Source: Asterella californica (lineage: Eukaryota; Streptophyta; Marchantiopsida; Marchantiales; Aytoniaceae). Taken from it: DNA of 64,000 bases. The position numbers and the translations under genes were made by a program. The DNA lies in contig JAYKYS010000008.1 in NCBI GenBank assembly GCA_036924285.1, positions 12,137,001 to 12,201,000 of the forward strand, read 5' to 3'. Positions 31,460 through 42,767 of the stretch are shown here, piece after piece. Each line of letters opens with the position of its first letter. Positions within the stretch are counted from its first letter, which is position 1. The notes beneath the pieces were generated by a model that worked only from the letters and a program-made list of their open reading frames with translations, made no database searches and was not told the DNA's origin.

Positions 31460-32013
31460 ACGTTGTCCTGCTTCTTCCATAGGCGCTGGACTTTGTCATG
31501 GAATATCTTCACCCAATATGCTCGTCTTCCTGCGAAGAGGTTCTCGAAGAAGCATACCTTCCAAGTGGACAGGTAAGTCGTTCTTCGGGGGCTCAAGATC
31601 AACATGATGGCCTTCGCGATCTTTCTCTTCACTGGGTTGTGGTAATCAGTCAACTTGTACCCATTCGTCGGGTGTACTGCATGCTTGAAGATTTCTCCGT
31701 AGTTCTGGTCCTCCTTGACCAAACTCTTCATTGACGCATGGTCGAAGAGTAGATCGTCATTCGTCCCGGTCTCGTCTATCAAAACCTTCTCCTAGTTCTC
31801 GACTGTCCAGTTACCGGATCGCGCATATCCTTCTTCGCCCCCGTGGTCTTCACACATACGTATCTAGCTAATGAACTTGCCAGACACCTTAGTCCAGCCT
31901 CCTAGGGTTAGGAAGCTCAGACCTAACTCCTTCAGCTTCGGCCGAAGGCGCACTAACTCTTCTTGATCTAGCTCGAAGGCTCTAATCTTCGGTAACTTCG
32001 TCGCGATAGACAT

Positions 32014-32664
32014 TGCACTCGGGCGAAGGTTGCTAAACTATTTATGGGGTAAACTTCACCTAAATGGTTTGCCTTCGCTCAAGTTGATCTTCGTCTGAAT
32101 AGTTTGACTTCGGCCAAATTCTCTATCTTCGTCCAAACTGGTCTTTCGCAATTAGGGGATAGCTGAGCGCTAAAAGTGGATTTGGGTAATGAGCCAGTTT
32201 TTCTAGTATATAGCTTGATTCAAACTCCTCACACGTGCCTTCGTCGCTCTTGATTGCTTATCTCCGACCTGACAAGGGCATGCGCCTGCTGTCTTCGCCC
32301 CGCCAATTATCGTTCCTGTTCCTTCTCGGGTAGGTAGCTCATCTTTACTCAGACTGCGTACTCCTCGACTATGAATTCTTCTGACCATTCATGAAGAGAG
32401 CGTACTTACTATCTGCGTTCTCAAGAAGTCTCTTCGCTCAGATATCTCCTGTGAAGGTCTTCTTCCGAAGTTCTTCATCTTCACAATTGTTCTTCGCTAA
32501 AACTAAGCTATTCTTCTCCTAACTTCATTATTTCTTCTACAAACTTCTACATTTCGCTCTTCTTCTATCAAAAAATGAAAAAGTGGGCTTTACATACTTC
32601 TCTCCCCATATGTGAGCGACCTCGCGAACACATCAGCAGTAATACCGCTTGATTCGTCCTCCAT
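32014..32664 (-). other. E5 spacer between integrase and coiled-coil ORF
   Basis: About 650 bp with no convincing gene, many stops and frequent CGAAG/CTTCG. A short open frame at 32203-32388 (minus) has no recognisable motif. Confidence 0.5.
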
Positions 32665-33740
32665 TTACTCGAGTAGCAAAAAAATTTCCTTCCAAGTCTT
32701 CAAGTTGAACTGAACCATTACCGTAACGTTCTTAGACTTTGTGTATGGTCCCATCCATCGCAGCTGTAACTTCCCTGGAAACTTAATATGTCTACTATCA
32801 TGTAGCAAGACTAAGTCTTCGTTGTTCACATCTACTTTCCTCAACTTCTTATCATATATCTCTTTCCGCTTCTCTTGTATATCCTTAGTTAACTCCAAAG
32901 ATGCTTCACGATTTTCTTCCAGTGCCATCAAACTTTGCAGTCTGATGAGCTGACTATCTTTTGCAGACAATCTATCATGTGACAGAATTCTGTAAGTAGG
33001 GGTTTCGAACTCAATAGGCATAATGGGATGCATTCCATAAGCTAAGAAGAACGGCGTCTGTCTCGTTGTTATCTTCTATGTATTTCGAAATGCCCACAGC
33101 GCTGCATCCAACTTGGTGTCTCAATCATAAGCATGATTGACAATCACTTTGTTCAAAATCTTACACAACAACCCATTGCTTTTCTCCGTAAGTCCATTCG
33201 CCTTAGGGTTATATGGAGTAGTCTTTCGATGCTTGATCTGAAAATACTCTGTCAGTGTCTCTATGGTGTTGTTCAAAAAATGTGTGCCTCTATCACTCAC
33301 CAGTTCCAATGGACATCCAAACCTGGTGATGATATTCTTGTGAAGGAAAGCTGCCACTGTCACTGCATCATCTTTCTTTGTTGCTTCATCTTCCACCCAC
33401 TTGGTTGCATAATCTGTGACAACCAAGATGTATCTTCTCAGTGTCTTCTTTGTTGCTGGCTGAATAGGTCCCACAAAGTCAATTCTCCACTTCTCGAATG
33501 GTGCAAGAGGTAAGATAGGATGGAGTGGCCACTGAGTAGTTCGAGTAGGCTTACCTATCCGCTGGCAACTGTCACACCTTTTAATGATTGCTTGCACATC
33601 TTTGTACATGGTGGGCCACCACTATCCTGCATCCAAGATCTTCTTCATTGTGTTTCGAAGGGCATAATGTCCTCTTGCTGATTCGGAATGCATAGCGTCC
33701 ACCACTCTTCCTACTTCTTCTTCATCCAGGCATCTTCTTC
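32665..33740 (-). pseudogene. E5/E4-type integrase, truncated at its N-terminus
   Basis: Minus strand. The zinc domain (SARGHYALRNTMKKI ... KRCDSC) carries a TAG where the pattern G-x-WW expects Tyr or Trp. The catalytic core is well kept: WRIDFVGP, VTDYATKWVED, LVSDRGTHF and NGLTEKSNG, 35 residues from the second Asp to the Glu. A further stop follows NHAYD. The C-terminus has a WMGPY module (RWMGPYTKSKNV). It is a close relative of the E4 integrase at 42768-43936. The upstream pol is missing: at 33741-33745 it joins a truncated E1 gag. Confidence 0.82.
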
Positions 33741-33744
33741 ATCC

Positions 33745-35621
33745 ATCTAAGGTCTCTGTGGTTGCTCTCGCCCAATGGTTGTGAGAATAATGGCTCTTTT
33801 GCGATGCTTCCACCTCATCTTCTAACCTCACGTGCTGATCTGATCTTCCCTCTGATACTTGAGAGCAGTAACCAGCAATCTCATCTTCCTCATCCTCCGA
33901 CAGTTTGGTCCCTAGAGCGTTAAGCGTAGCTGCTTCACCCAATATCTGACGTGTCCTCTTGATGATATCTATGATAACCTCATGGAACTCACGCTTTGCA
34001 ATCCCAAGAATCTCACCCAAAGTAAACTCAACTTTCCCATTCAAGATACGGTTCTCTAACACCTGCTTCAGTCTGTAGCAATCTCAATGTCAGACTGAAG
34101 TTTGTATGCAGGCATCTTACCCTTCTCCTTGCTTCTCTCCTTCTCTTTTGGTGTTGTAGATGGTAGATCCTCCATAGTCTTCTCCCGAGTAGGTGTTGTC
34201 TCCTGCCTTGCATCTGGTCTAGCCCTTTCACTCCTTGTAGCAGGTCGTTTGGCTGTAGAAGCCTCACCTGCATCCTCCCTCCTGCGTTTTTCTTCTAGTA
34301 GAGCTTCATGCTGACTTCTTGCAACATAAGCATGCACTGACATAGTATCCACAGGGTCATTCCATCCTGTAGTTTCTCTAATTGAGTTGCCAACCCTTCG
34401 TAGCACATCCTTGTCTAGCTCTGTTCTAGCTACGGACCGCACTACATCTGATCACAACCCAGTAGTCCCTTTCTCTCTCTCCATTTCCACTTTCACTCCA
34501 CACGTAGCAGCATTCACAAGAGAAACAGCATGTGATGCTGATATATCATTCACAAGTCTCTTCATACCACCCTTGCCAGAGTTGGTTCCCAGCATCATCC
34601 CAGTCTCTCTCAAATGGATCTTACCATCTTTGAAGAAGATAAGATCCTTCCTCAATGCATCTGAAAACTCTCCACAATCTCTTCTTACATGGTCTAGGCT
34701 ATCGCACCATATACAACGATGAACAAAGCCTTCCCTCATCTGAGGTCTCTGCATAGCAGGCTGTACATTCTGCTCCTTCTCTTCTAACCTAGTGAGCTTA
34801 AGCTTAAGCTCCTTCATACCCTTAATCAACTCATCAAGCGGTGAGTCTTCCTCTCTAGCAATTACCAAAGCAGGCTTAGTAGGCAACTGCTTGACAGGAA
34901 TTATCAGAGGTGCTGCTTCACTTACCACCACCTTGTCCTTTCTTCTCTGTCTCTTGGTCAGCAAAGAGACAGCCTCTTCAACCTCCTTCCAATCAGTCTT
35001 CAATCCTCTCTCCTCACTCTTGTCTTCCAGCAACAGCTCAAGCTTCTCCTGAATAGTCACGTCCGCTGCTTGTAGGAAAAGCTCGGTCTTCTCAACCTCT
35101 AGTGTAAGCTTCTCTGTCCTAGAAAGCTGAGCATATTGATGATCAAACTCCCTTAACAACTCATTTACAGACAAACCTTTGTTAGGCTTCACCACCCACT
35201 CCAAGAATGTTCTCTTGGTCACCCTCTCTGAGTCTTCAGTGTAGTACTCCTCCTTCAAAGCTCGCATAAAGCTCTCCCAACTCTGTCCTTGCTGCTGCTT
35301 GAGCTCCTTCACACGCCCACGAATCTCAGGGACAACTGCAAGTTCAAAGTTCTCCACCATCTCCTTCTCAGGTACCTTGTTCACCTCCATCTCCCTAGCA
35401 TAGTATCGCACATACTTGGAAATATCTGTACCCTTGAACTGGTCCATCTGATGCACCACAGATTGCAACGCCTTGGTTGCTAATACCTCCTTCCTCTCTG
35501 TGCTCTGTTGCTGCTGCATAAACATGGAAAAAGCTTGGAACATCTTCATCGTAGCAGCATCTAACTGAACAGGTTGCTGAGCAGCAGCAGCAGCTCCACT
35601 TGATGATCCTTGGTTGGCCAT
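33745..35621 (-). pseudogene. E1 copy b Gag
   Basis: Nearly identical to the E1 Gag, starting MANQGSSSG and with the same CCHC knuckle. A TGA replaces the Trp codon of GLWSDVV near 34450, a 1-bp deletion shifts the frame near 34080 (at TDLKQ), and the frame stops at 33739 after reading through the fusion junction. The protease domain is absent. Confidence 0.85.
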
Positions 35622-35697
35622 GATATCTGATCTTGTAACACTCTCAAGAAAACTCCCACCCTAGGTGTTTCACGTCGAGTTCACCAAAAAGAGAGTA

Positions 35698-36981
35698 TGT
35701 CGAAGTGTGATCCGTCTACCTAGGAAAGCGTCGGGCTTCTGGCTGTGGTTGTTCACTCAAGAGGTTGGCTTTCAGGTTACAACAGGGGCTATAAACACTC
35801 ACACAGATGTGTAAGATCTAGTAATATACCCAGAAGGCGAAATTCAGATCTAGTCGGCAATAACAGGATCCGGCGGTGAACTTTGACACTCACGGAGAGG
35901 AAAACTATGAAGGTTTAGACCTCTAAACTTCCCCTGCATGCAAATGAGGTACTACTGAACTCACAGACGAAATTTCAGCCTGAGATCAAATTCTGACACG
36001 GAGATATGAACAGAAAAGTTTTGAGCAAGAAAACTATGGCAATTTCTGGTACCTAGCTAGCTATTTCAACCTATAACAGGAGTTTGGCTCGATCAATTTC
36101 GAAGTTTCTTACAGGATTTGCAGTCTACAGGGTGCTGAACATCCCTGTGAAGTTGGGACTCCTGAATGTACACAGAACTGCAGATCTCCTCCTCTGAAGT
36201 CGCTGCTCTAGATTAAGAGCTTTTCAGACCCCCTCAGCTTCAGCGGCCGCCCTGAATTACTCAGTTGCTCAATCGATATGAAACTGTTTGTGAAATCATA
36301 GCCCTGCTGGCAGAGAACACAACCTCGAAGTTTTGAAGCAATTTCCTCAAATCTGCTGCGAGTGACACTGAAAACCCTAAATCCAACAAAAGTGATTCAA
36401 TTCTAGCACAATTCGAACTTCAATTCCTCATAACTCTGTCTTTATTGACTCAAATCGATCGAAATTTTCACTGGAAGTGCTTGGCATGACGAGCCCTCTC
36501 TCCCTGTGCTCTCAGATTTCGAAGATCCCTCACCAAATGCTCGAACTCCACTCTAGAACTCTCTTTCTAAATTTAGAGTTTAACAAAAGACAAAAATGAA
36601 CCAATGGGAGTTCATAGCTCCACTTGGTTGTCCTTTAGTACCCTAAACCACGTGGCAACTTAGTTTTACTCATAGGCTACCACGTCAAGCCCCCTAGAGT
36701 GCTAGCATAAAACTTTAAATTACTTAAAACGACACGCAGCCCCGAAAAATAACTTAAATCAGCTAGAAAGCGTGCATGGGCGACACGCAAATACAACCCA
36801 TGAGCTTAAGCCCTATCAACATGATAATCAACCTACTAAGACCCAAAATAGTGTTAACACCGTATGCAAAGGTGTCAAACATATACATAAACGACTAGAA
36901 GTAATATAAGCTAACTTCTAGAACTACTAAACTCAAGCGTCGGAGTAGAAATATAACATGTAGCCGCCAAGTAGCGCGACA
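35698..36981 (-). repeat. E1 copy b 5' LTR
   Basis: 1284 bp, about 88 bp shorter than the complete 1372-bp copy. On the minus strand it starts TGTCGCGCTACTTGG and ends TTCGACA. Confidence 0.85.
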
Positions 36982-36982
36982 C

Positions 36983-37294
36983 CGCGTGGAGGAAGCGACT
37001 TCCCCGGACCCTTATGAGGTCACCATGGTCCCTAGTACCGCACCCGTGCTTCAGAAGATTGAAGACGCACCACTCGACTCTGCTTCCTAGAAGACGCTTC
37101 CGTCTTCCGAAGCAGAAGCCGAAGCCGAGGAAGACGCAGCCGCAGCGACAGCAGGGCCAGCGAAGAGCGATGAGAGGGAAGCTACCTCAGTGACACCCGA
37201 GGTAAGCACAGGGCTTCCCAGCCCATCAGAAGCCGAGCTAGTAGCTCCGATAGGAGCAGATCATGTAGAGATTGTCACGGAGCAATCAGAGTAG
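36983..37294 (+). pseudogene. Possible C-terminal tail of an E4-type coiled-coil ORF
   Basis: A Glu/Ala/Pro/Ser-rich frame (VEEATSPDPYEVTMV ... AEAEAEEDAAAATAG) with one internal TAG, ending TAG 37292-37294. It lies about 1.1 kb before an E4-family LTR, the same layout as 61174 and 59240 on the other strand. The similarity is mainly compositional, so this call is weak. The N-terminal part was replaced by E1 copy b. Confidence 0.3.
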
Positions 37295-38428
37295 CTAGTA
37301 ACCGAAGGTTGACAATTCCAGATTTAGTAGGAACAAACATGCTATCTTAAGGGTGGCAGTTTTCCATGTAAAATTAATTAGGACACCATGTGGCAGCATA
37401 GGTAGCGTAGGCAACAAAGTGGATGGCTAATTAGGAAGGGGAACCGCTTGCATGTGGGGTGACAACCTCCTGTCAGCGGCAGCGACATAAGTAGGATTGC
37501 AGCGTAGGAATGAAACTAGCTGCTGCACACCCATACCGATTCTATGGTGCAGGCAGACTAGACACATGACAGATAGTTCTTGGCACACTACACCCGTCGT
37601 GGAAAACATACGAATAGTCTTGGAATACACAGGAGGGGTCTACATGCTCGTACTAGCAGTGGTTCGAAGATGTAGATAGAGGTAGTGGACAGTTTAGGAG
37701 CAGGGAACGGCATCCTCGTGCAGTCCTGTTGACTAGACTGGTGTGTCAAGGAGTAGACGCAGGAAGTAGAGGGAGTGAGCTTCCCAATGCCAATGTGACT
37801 TCTTCTCGGGGAATAGATTGTTGATTTGAGTGCAGAAGCTTAATCCGTGTCTTCTGGATGGTGGGTTTCTTGAATTCGCTCCGAATTGTGCATGGGAAGT
37901 GTTCTTCTTGACTGTCAGCAGTTGTGGAAGTGTAGCTTGGCTCGTTAAGTAGAGCACTTGAGATCTACGTACGGACGGTCTTATGGGTAAGGGATCCCAG
38001 AAGACAGAGTAGCCGGAGCAGCGAAGAGAAGAAGAAAGAAGCCTTCTTCCCACAACAGAAGACGACATCCTCGAGTAGAAGACGGTGCCACTGTATTCAC
38101 GTTTGTTGTCTTCCTCCCCAAACTATTACAAGCAAGGATAGCTTGTTAGTCAGGATCCGGACTAGAAGCCTGTCGGAATCTTAATTTCCTCTTTTCATCT
38201 TGTTTTCTCTTGTTTGGATTTTCTCATCTTCCCCATCTTCTCTCATCTTCCCCATCTTCTTACCTTCTTCTAGTGAGCTTCCGAGACTTCTATTGAGCTT
38301 CCGTGAAGGTGAATGTTGTTGTAGTGCTGCAGGAAGACTATTTCCGTAGGCAGAAGCCTGGGAAGGCTACAGGGGGCATACACCCTGTGATTGATCTAAC
38401 CCGTTGTAATGTGAGTGGAAGAGTAAGG
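37295..38428 (+). other. E4-family 3' untranslated stretch
   Basis: About 1.1 kb without a gene I can support. It holds many GAAGAC/GTCTTC hexamers and a TCTTCCCCATCTTC duplication near 38230. It ends in a purine-rich run (GTGGAAGAGTAAGG) just before the LTR, a plausible polypurine tract. Confidence 0.5.
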
Positions 38429-38827
38429 TGTAACGACCGTTGCTAGTCGACTTCTGTGGAGCAGGACAATCTTCTGGAGGTGTGAGAAGACGAGCTGAAT
38501 CCCCAGAAGACGAGAATCGCTTCGGGAAGATGGTATCGAGAAGACCGGAAGAAGTGACCTAGAAGCAGGAAGATCATCGTCCCGAGATTCTCTGTGAATA
38601 GTTGTGTGATATTTTAGTTAGTAGTTGTTTATTTAGATCCATAGTATATTTTGGCGTACCTGGAAGACGCGTGGTTTTGTGAGAAGACGGGATTCCTAGG
38701 CAAAACCCGTGTGTTTGTGTGTTTGAACAGATCTTGGAACTTAGAGCAGCGTTACTTGTGCAAATCCTCTGTGGGAACGATATCTTGTATACTAAATGGG
38801 CAAAAGGAGTAATCCTGCGTCACTACA
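38429..38827 (+). repeat. E4-family LTR
   Basis: 399 bp, TGTAACGACC ... CACTACA, matching 27111-27509. The preceding purine tract suggests a 3' LTR. The following sequence is E4 gag with no primer site, so the right side is a rearranged or deleted junction. Confidence 0.78.
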
Positions 38828-41319
38828 CCTCTACTTCTGAAGAGTCTACTGTCGAAAGTTCTGAATCTGAATCTGAACAAGAGAAGAAGACACGGAAGAA
38901 GAAGAAGAAGAAGAAGACACGATCCAGGAAAGAAGTTGTGCAGAAGATTCCTCAGACTAAGATCATTCAGTCTGCACCGGATCCTCGGATCGGTGAAGTT
39001 CTGAAGCATTTTGCTGACCTGAAGGTTCATCTTCTGAACTAGAAGGACAAGAGGAAGCAACCTACGGCTTCTCGACCAAACATTTGGTGCAACCTTTGCA
39101 ACTCTTCCGGACATACCAGAGATCAGTGTACACAGGACCAAGCTGTCAATTGGGCAGGCTGGGAAGAAGACGATGAGGGATATCTACACGATCCCAGTGG
39201 AGAATCCTACTATAAGATCGAGACGATACATCCATTCACCCCTACACCTCCTGCTCAATATAATTGTTATACACCTAGGGACAAGGCTAGTAATGTACAG
39301 ACCAGGACGCCCTGGCAACCTTCTTCATCATAACGACCTCTAAACCCTCTTCTTGGAGCATGCAACAATTGTGGAGAGACAGGACACTGGTGGTCCACCT
39401 GTCCTCATCCGAGAAGACAGATTGGGCAAGTGCCCTTGTGTGGAAACTGTAAGGAAGCAGGACATTTCATGGGAAATTGTCCTCAGACCTTACGCCCATG
39501 ACAAATGGTTAGATTTGCAGAAACCACGCCTCCTGCAGAAGCCGCATCAGCTTCTAAACTCGAGCTATCAGTGGTACAGCACATCATGGTAGAAGAAGAT
39601 GATCCTGGGGATTGTACGGATTTTCTCCATATAGAGGAAGATGAACCAGACCCCGAGAAGCGCGAAGAAAAAGAACCTCAGCTGCAGAAGACGACTGCAG
39701 CTCAGAAGACGAAGTCACTTGAGGCAGCTTCCTCTTTCACTTTGGCGGATGGCACTATTTGGAACCCTTGCTCGGATTCAGACAGTTGGTCTCCAGAAGA
39801 AGTCCTGGATGAAGCAGTATTCAAGGTAAGTACCAAAAGCAAAGGGAAGTCAGAATCCCGTCAGAAGGAGAGCAAGAAGAAGAAGCAGCGTAAGGAGAAG
39901 TCATCTTCTCCTGAGCGGCCTTCTTCTCCTGCTTACGACCGAGAAGATCCGAAGTACTTTGCTCCTGACATTAGGCAAGAAGTTGAAACGATCATGCAAG
40001 AAGAGCTAGAGAAGCGACGGAAGATAGTACAACAGCTTCCTCCACTGACTACCGCAGCCCCTGTCTCACGGGAACAACTTCCAGTCGAGAGAAGACACCA
40101 TTCTGGTCTTCCATCCAAGGAAGCAATTACTACATCTTCTCTGTTAGAAACACCAGTCACTCTTCTGAAGCGATCCCCTTATAACTTCTTGCGAGATTTG
40201 TGAAATCAAAAGGCGGATGTAACCTTCCAACAGCTTTTGGATGACAACGCTGGTTACAGGAAGCTGTTACAATCTGTTCTTCGAGGATCAAGGAAGAGGA
40301 GAACAGCTAAACTTCCCCAGAGTACCCCGATCTTAAGAATAGAGCATGAGGACTTGGGAGCCCTAGAACTTGATATGGAGATCCATGGCTGTCTTCTTAA
40401 GAAGGTACCCATTGATTCCGGCTTCGGAGTTAACATCATGACTGAAGAAACTGCGCATGCCTTAGGCTTCACTGAATTCCAAGCTACTCCGAGGATCCTT
40501 AGAATGACGGATCAAACCAGAAGACGACCTTTGGGACAACTGAAAGATGTCTTGATGGGAATTGGGGGAGTATCTTTTTATCTCACTTACATCATTTTGC
40601 GACCTGTAGTTAAGGTTGGATATCATGTGTTGACAGGAAGACCATGGCTGTATGTTGTAAATGTAAATACCGATTGGAGAAGACATCGTTTGAGGTTTTC
40701 CAATCCTACACCCAAGCTAGGTGAGAAGACCAAAGTCTCACTCCCTTGGATGAAGATTGGACACCAAGGTGAAACTCCCTCTACGACTGAGGGGTACACG
40801 TCAGAAGACTCAGCTTCGTCTTCTGACACTGATGAACGATATGATGAGTTTGTGGTGAATAACTTGAGTACTACAAGTACGACCGAAGAGGCAGAAGAAG
40901 TGATCTGTAGATACATTGAGTGCTAAGAAATTGCGGAAGAAGAGCTTCCAGAAGACGAAAGTATCGTCTTCTCTTCGGAAGATCCGACAGTTGGTCTTCC
41001 AAAAGATGAAAGTACCGTCTTCTCTACGGAAGATCCGATAGTTGGTCTTCTAGAAGACAAATCTGAACCGGAAGAAGCTCCCAAACCAGAATACTTTGGT
41101 GCCAGTGAGTACAATCACACTGAAGGAATGGTAAACCATGATGATCTTCAAGAAATGGAGGTCGCTCTTGGGAAGAAGCTGAAGCTTTCCAAGGTGATCG
41201 AGGGTCAGCAGTTGGAAGACTTTAGAGAACTTTTGACAGAGTTCCAAGACGTCTTTGCTTGGACCATAGAAGACATGAAGGGCATACCTCAAGAACTGGG
41301 AGAGCATCGTATTGACTGA
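38828..41319 (+). pseudogene. E4 Gag-protease, three zinc knuckles, decayed
   Basis: One frame carries everything, with stops at 39040, 39331, 39499, 40201 and 40924. A Lys-rich stretch (38890-38940) is followed by CCHC knuckle 1 (C-NL-C-NSSG-H-TRDQ-C, about 39088) and knuckles 2 and 3 (C-NN-C-GETG-H-WWST-C at 39361; C-GN-C-KEAG-H-FMGN-C at about 39439). Then come an acidic and Lys/Ser-rich linker, a protease with IDSGFGVNIMTEE near 40410 (D-S-G) and the GRPWL motif. Three knuckles is high for a Ty3/gypsy Gag. The open frame entering from 38719 begins inside the LTR and is not a real start. Confidence 0.78.
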
Positions 41320-42767
41320 CTAGAGGGCGTTGTTCCTGCACGGCAGAGGTAGTATCAACTCAACCTCAAGTACTCGCTTCTGTGAAGGATCAGATCGATC
41401 AATACTTGAAGACGGGAGTCATCTTCCCAGTACTTAGTAGTGAGTGGGTAGCTCCTATTGTCATCGTGTCAAAGAAGTAGACATGTAAGATCCGAGTGTG
41501 TCAGGACTTTTGGAAGCTGAACTTAACCACGAAAAAGGATCATCATCCTTTACCCTTCATCGATTCTGTGTTAGACCATGTAGCAGGACATGAGTTCTAC
41601 AGCTTCATGGATGGGTATTCTGGGTACAACCAAGTTTCAATCAGAGAAGAAGATAAGTCAAAAATCACTTCTACCACTGATTGGGACACGTACGCGTACA
41701 ATCAAATGCCATTTGGTTTATGCAACGCACCCGCCACATTCCAGAGACTGATGATTACGATCTTCAAGGAGTATCTTCGCACTTTCATGGAGATCTTCTT
41801 GGATGATTTTTGTGTGTTTGGATTGAAAGAAGATCACCTGATATTTCTGAGGAAGTGTTTTTTGAAGTGTAGAGAGCATCGCTTGGCTCTTCACTCTAAG
41901 AAGTGCTTCTTTGGTATGTCAGAAGGAATTTTGCTAGGACATAGGATTTCTAGAAGAGGTATAGAAGTCGACTATGCTAAGGTGGAAGTCATCATGAAAC
42001 TTCACCCACTTGCTAACCTGACTCAGTTGAGAAGCTTCCTGGGCAACGTAGGATACTATAGGAGGTTTATTGACAGATACGAAGAGGTAGCAGGAAGACT
42101 AACCAAGTTGCTGAAGAAGGACGAACCTTACATTTGGTCTTCTGAGCAGCAAGAAGCGTTCGAAGAAATGAAAAGACTTATGTCAGAATCTCTTATCCTA
42201 AGATCTCCTAATTGGGAGAGGGTCTTCCACATTTATGTGGATGTTTCTGCTTTCACCATAGGAGTGGTATTGAGTCAGAAAGATGAGAAGAAGAAGGATT
42301 ATCCCATCTACTATGCGGGAAGACAACTCAGTGATGCAGAGAAGAAGTATTCAACAACTGAAAGGGAGTGTCTTGGCATGATTTACTCCTATAGGCAGTT
42401 TAAGCACTATCTTCTAGCCAATCCGTTTATCTTCTATGTGGATCATTTTTCTTTGAAACATCTGGTGAAGAAAGCAGATTTGTCTGGTAGGATAGCTAGG
42501 TGGATTCTTCTACTCCAGGAATTTACTTACTCGGTTGAGTACAGACTTGGAAGACAACATATTAGTGCTGACTACCTATCCAGATTGGAGACGGAGCGAC
42601 GAGAAGATGAAGTGGAAGACGAGTTCCCTGACGAGAAACTATTTTCAGTTTTTGCAGAGACACTCTCATCTGAGGGGGGCGTACCGCCTGCTTCCCAGAA
42701 GACGAGACTAGGTCTTCTGATCCGGTCTTTGCGACTTTCACAGAGGAATCGATCTTCAAGGACTTAA
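41320..42767 (+). pseudogene. E4 reverse transcriptase-RNase H
   Basis: The N-terminal RT part is damaged: a TGA at 41317, a TAG near 41351, a 1-bp deletion near 41382 and a TAG at 41478. From 41496 the frame is open: FMDGYSGYNQV, MPFGLCNAPATFQ, the catalytic FLDDF, then FLGNVGYYRRFI. RNase H follows, with YVDVSAFTIGVVLSQ, the Glu of TERECLGM and FYVDHFSLKHL. It ends by frameshift at 42767. The domain order is that of Ty3/gypsy. Confidence 0.85.

Larger units (their letters stand above)
29122..32013 (-). pseudogene. E5 coiled-coil ORF of unknown function, split by a solo LTR
   Basis: It starts at ATG 32011-32013 (MSIATKLPKIRAFELDQEEL) and ends near 29122. The solo LTR 30153-31459 interrupts it; once excised, the frame joins as KKQDNV-YIGGFVSIFY. 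In order: an N-terminal globular region (KELGLSFLTLGGWTK, FFENLFAGRRAYWVKIFHD), a Lys/Arg/Pro/Ser linker near 29750-30000, then a long heptad-like helix (29170-29660, rich in E, K, L). Several stops and frameshifts are present. It shares ELGL-x-F and FLE/FFE-x-x-A-x-x-x-W elements with the ORF at 61174-63285. It lies downstream of integrase in the same orientation, where Athila-type elements carry an env-like ORF, but I see no signal peptide or membrane segment. It may be an accessory or structural protein. Confidence 0.6.
33745..36981 (-). mobile_element. E1 copy b, minus strand, truncated after gag
   Basis: LTR 35698-36981, primer site 35669-35686 and gag 35621 down to 33745. Protease, pol and the 3' LTR are missing; the gag ends at ARATTETL and fuses to E5 integrase. 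The outer LTR flank is CCGC, so no target duplication can be checked. Confidence 0.85.

Noticed and set aside
41370..41400. Second candidate programmed frameshift, between E4 protease and RT
   Set aside because: The shift lies inside a conserved RT N-terminal motif, where a single G is missing from LLVKD. There is no slippery heptamer, so it is a mutation.
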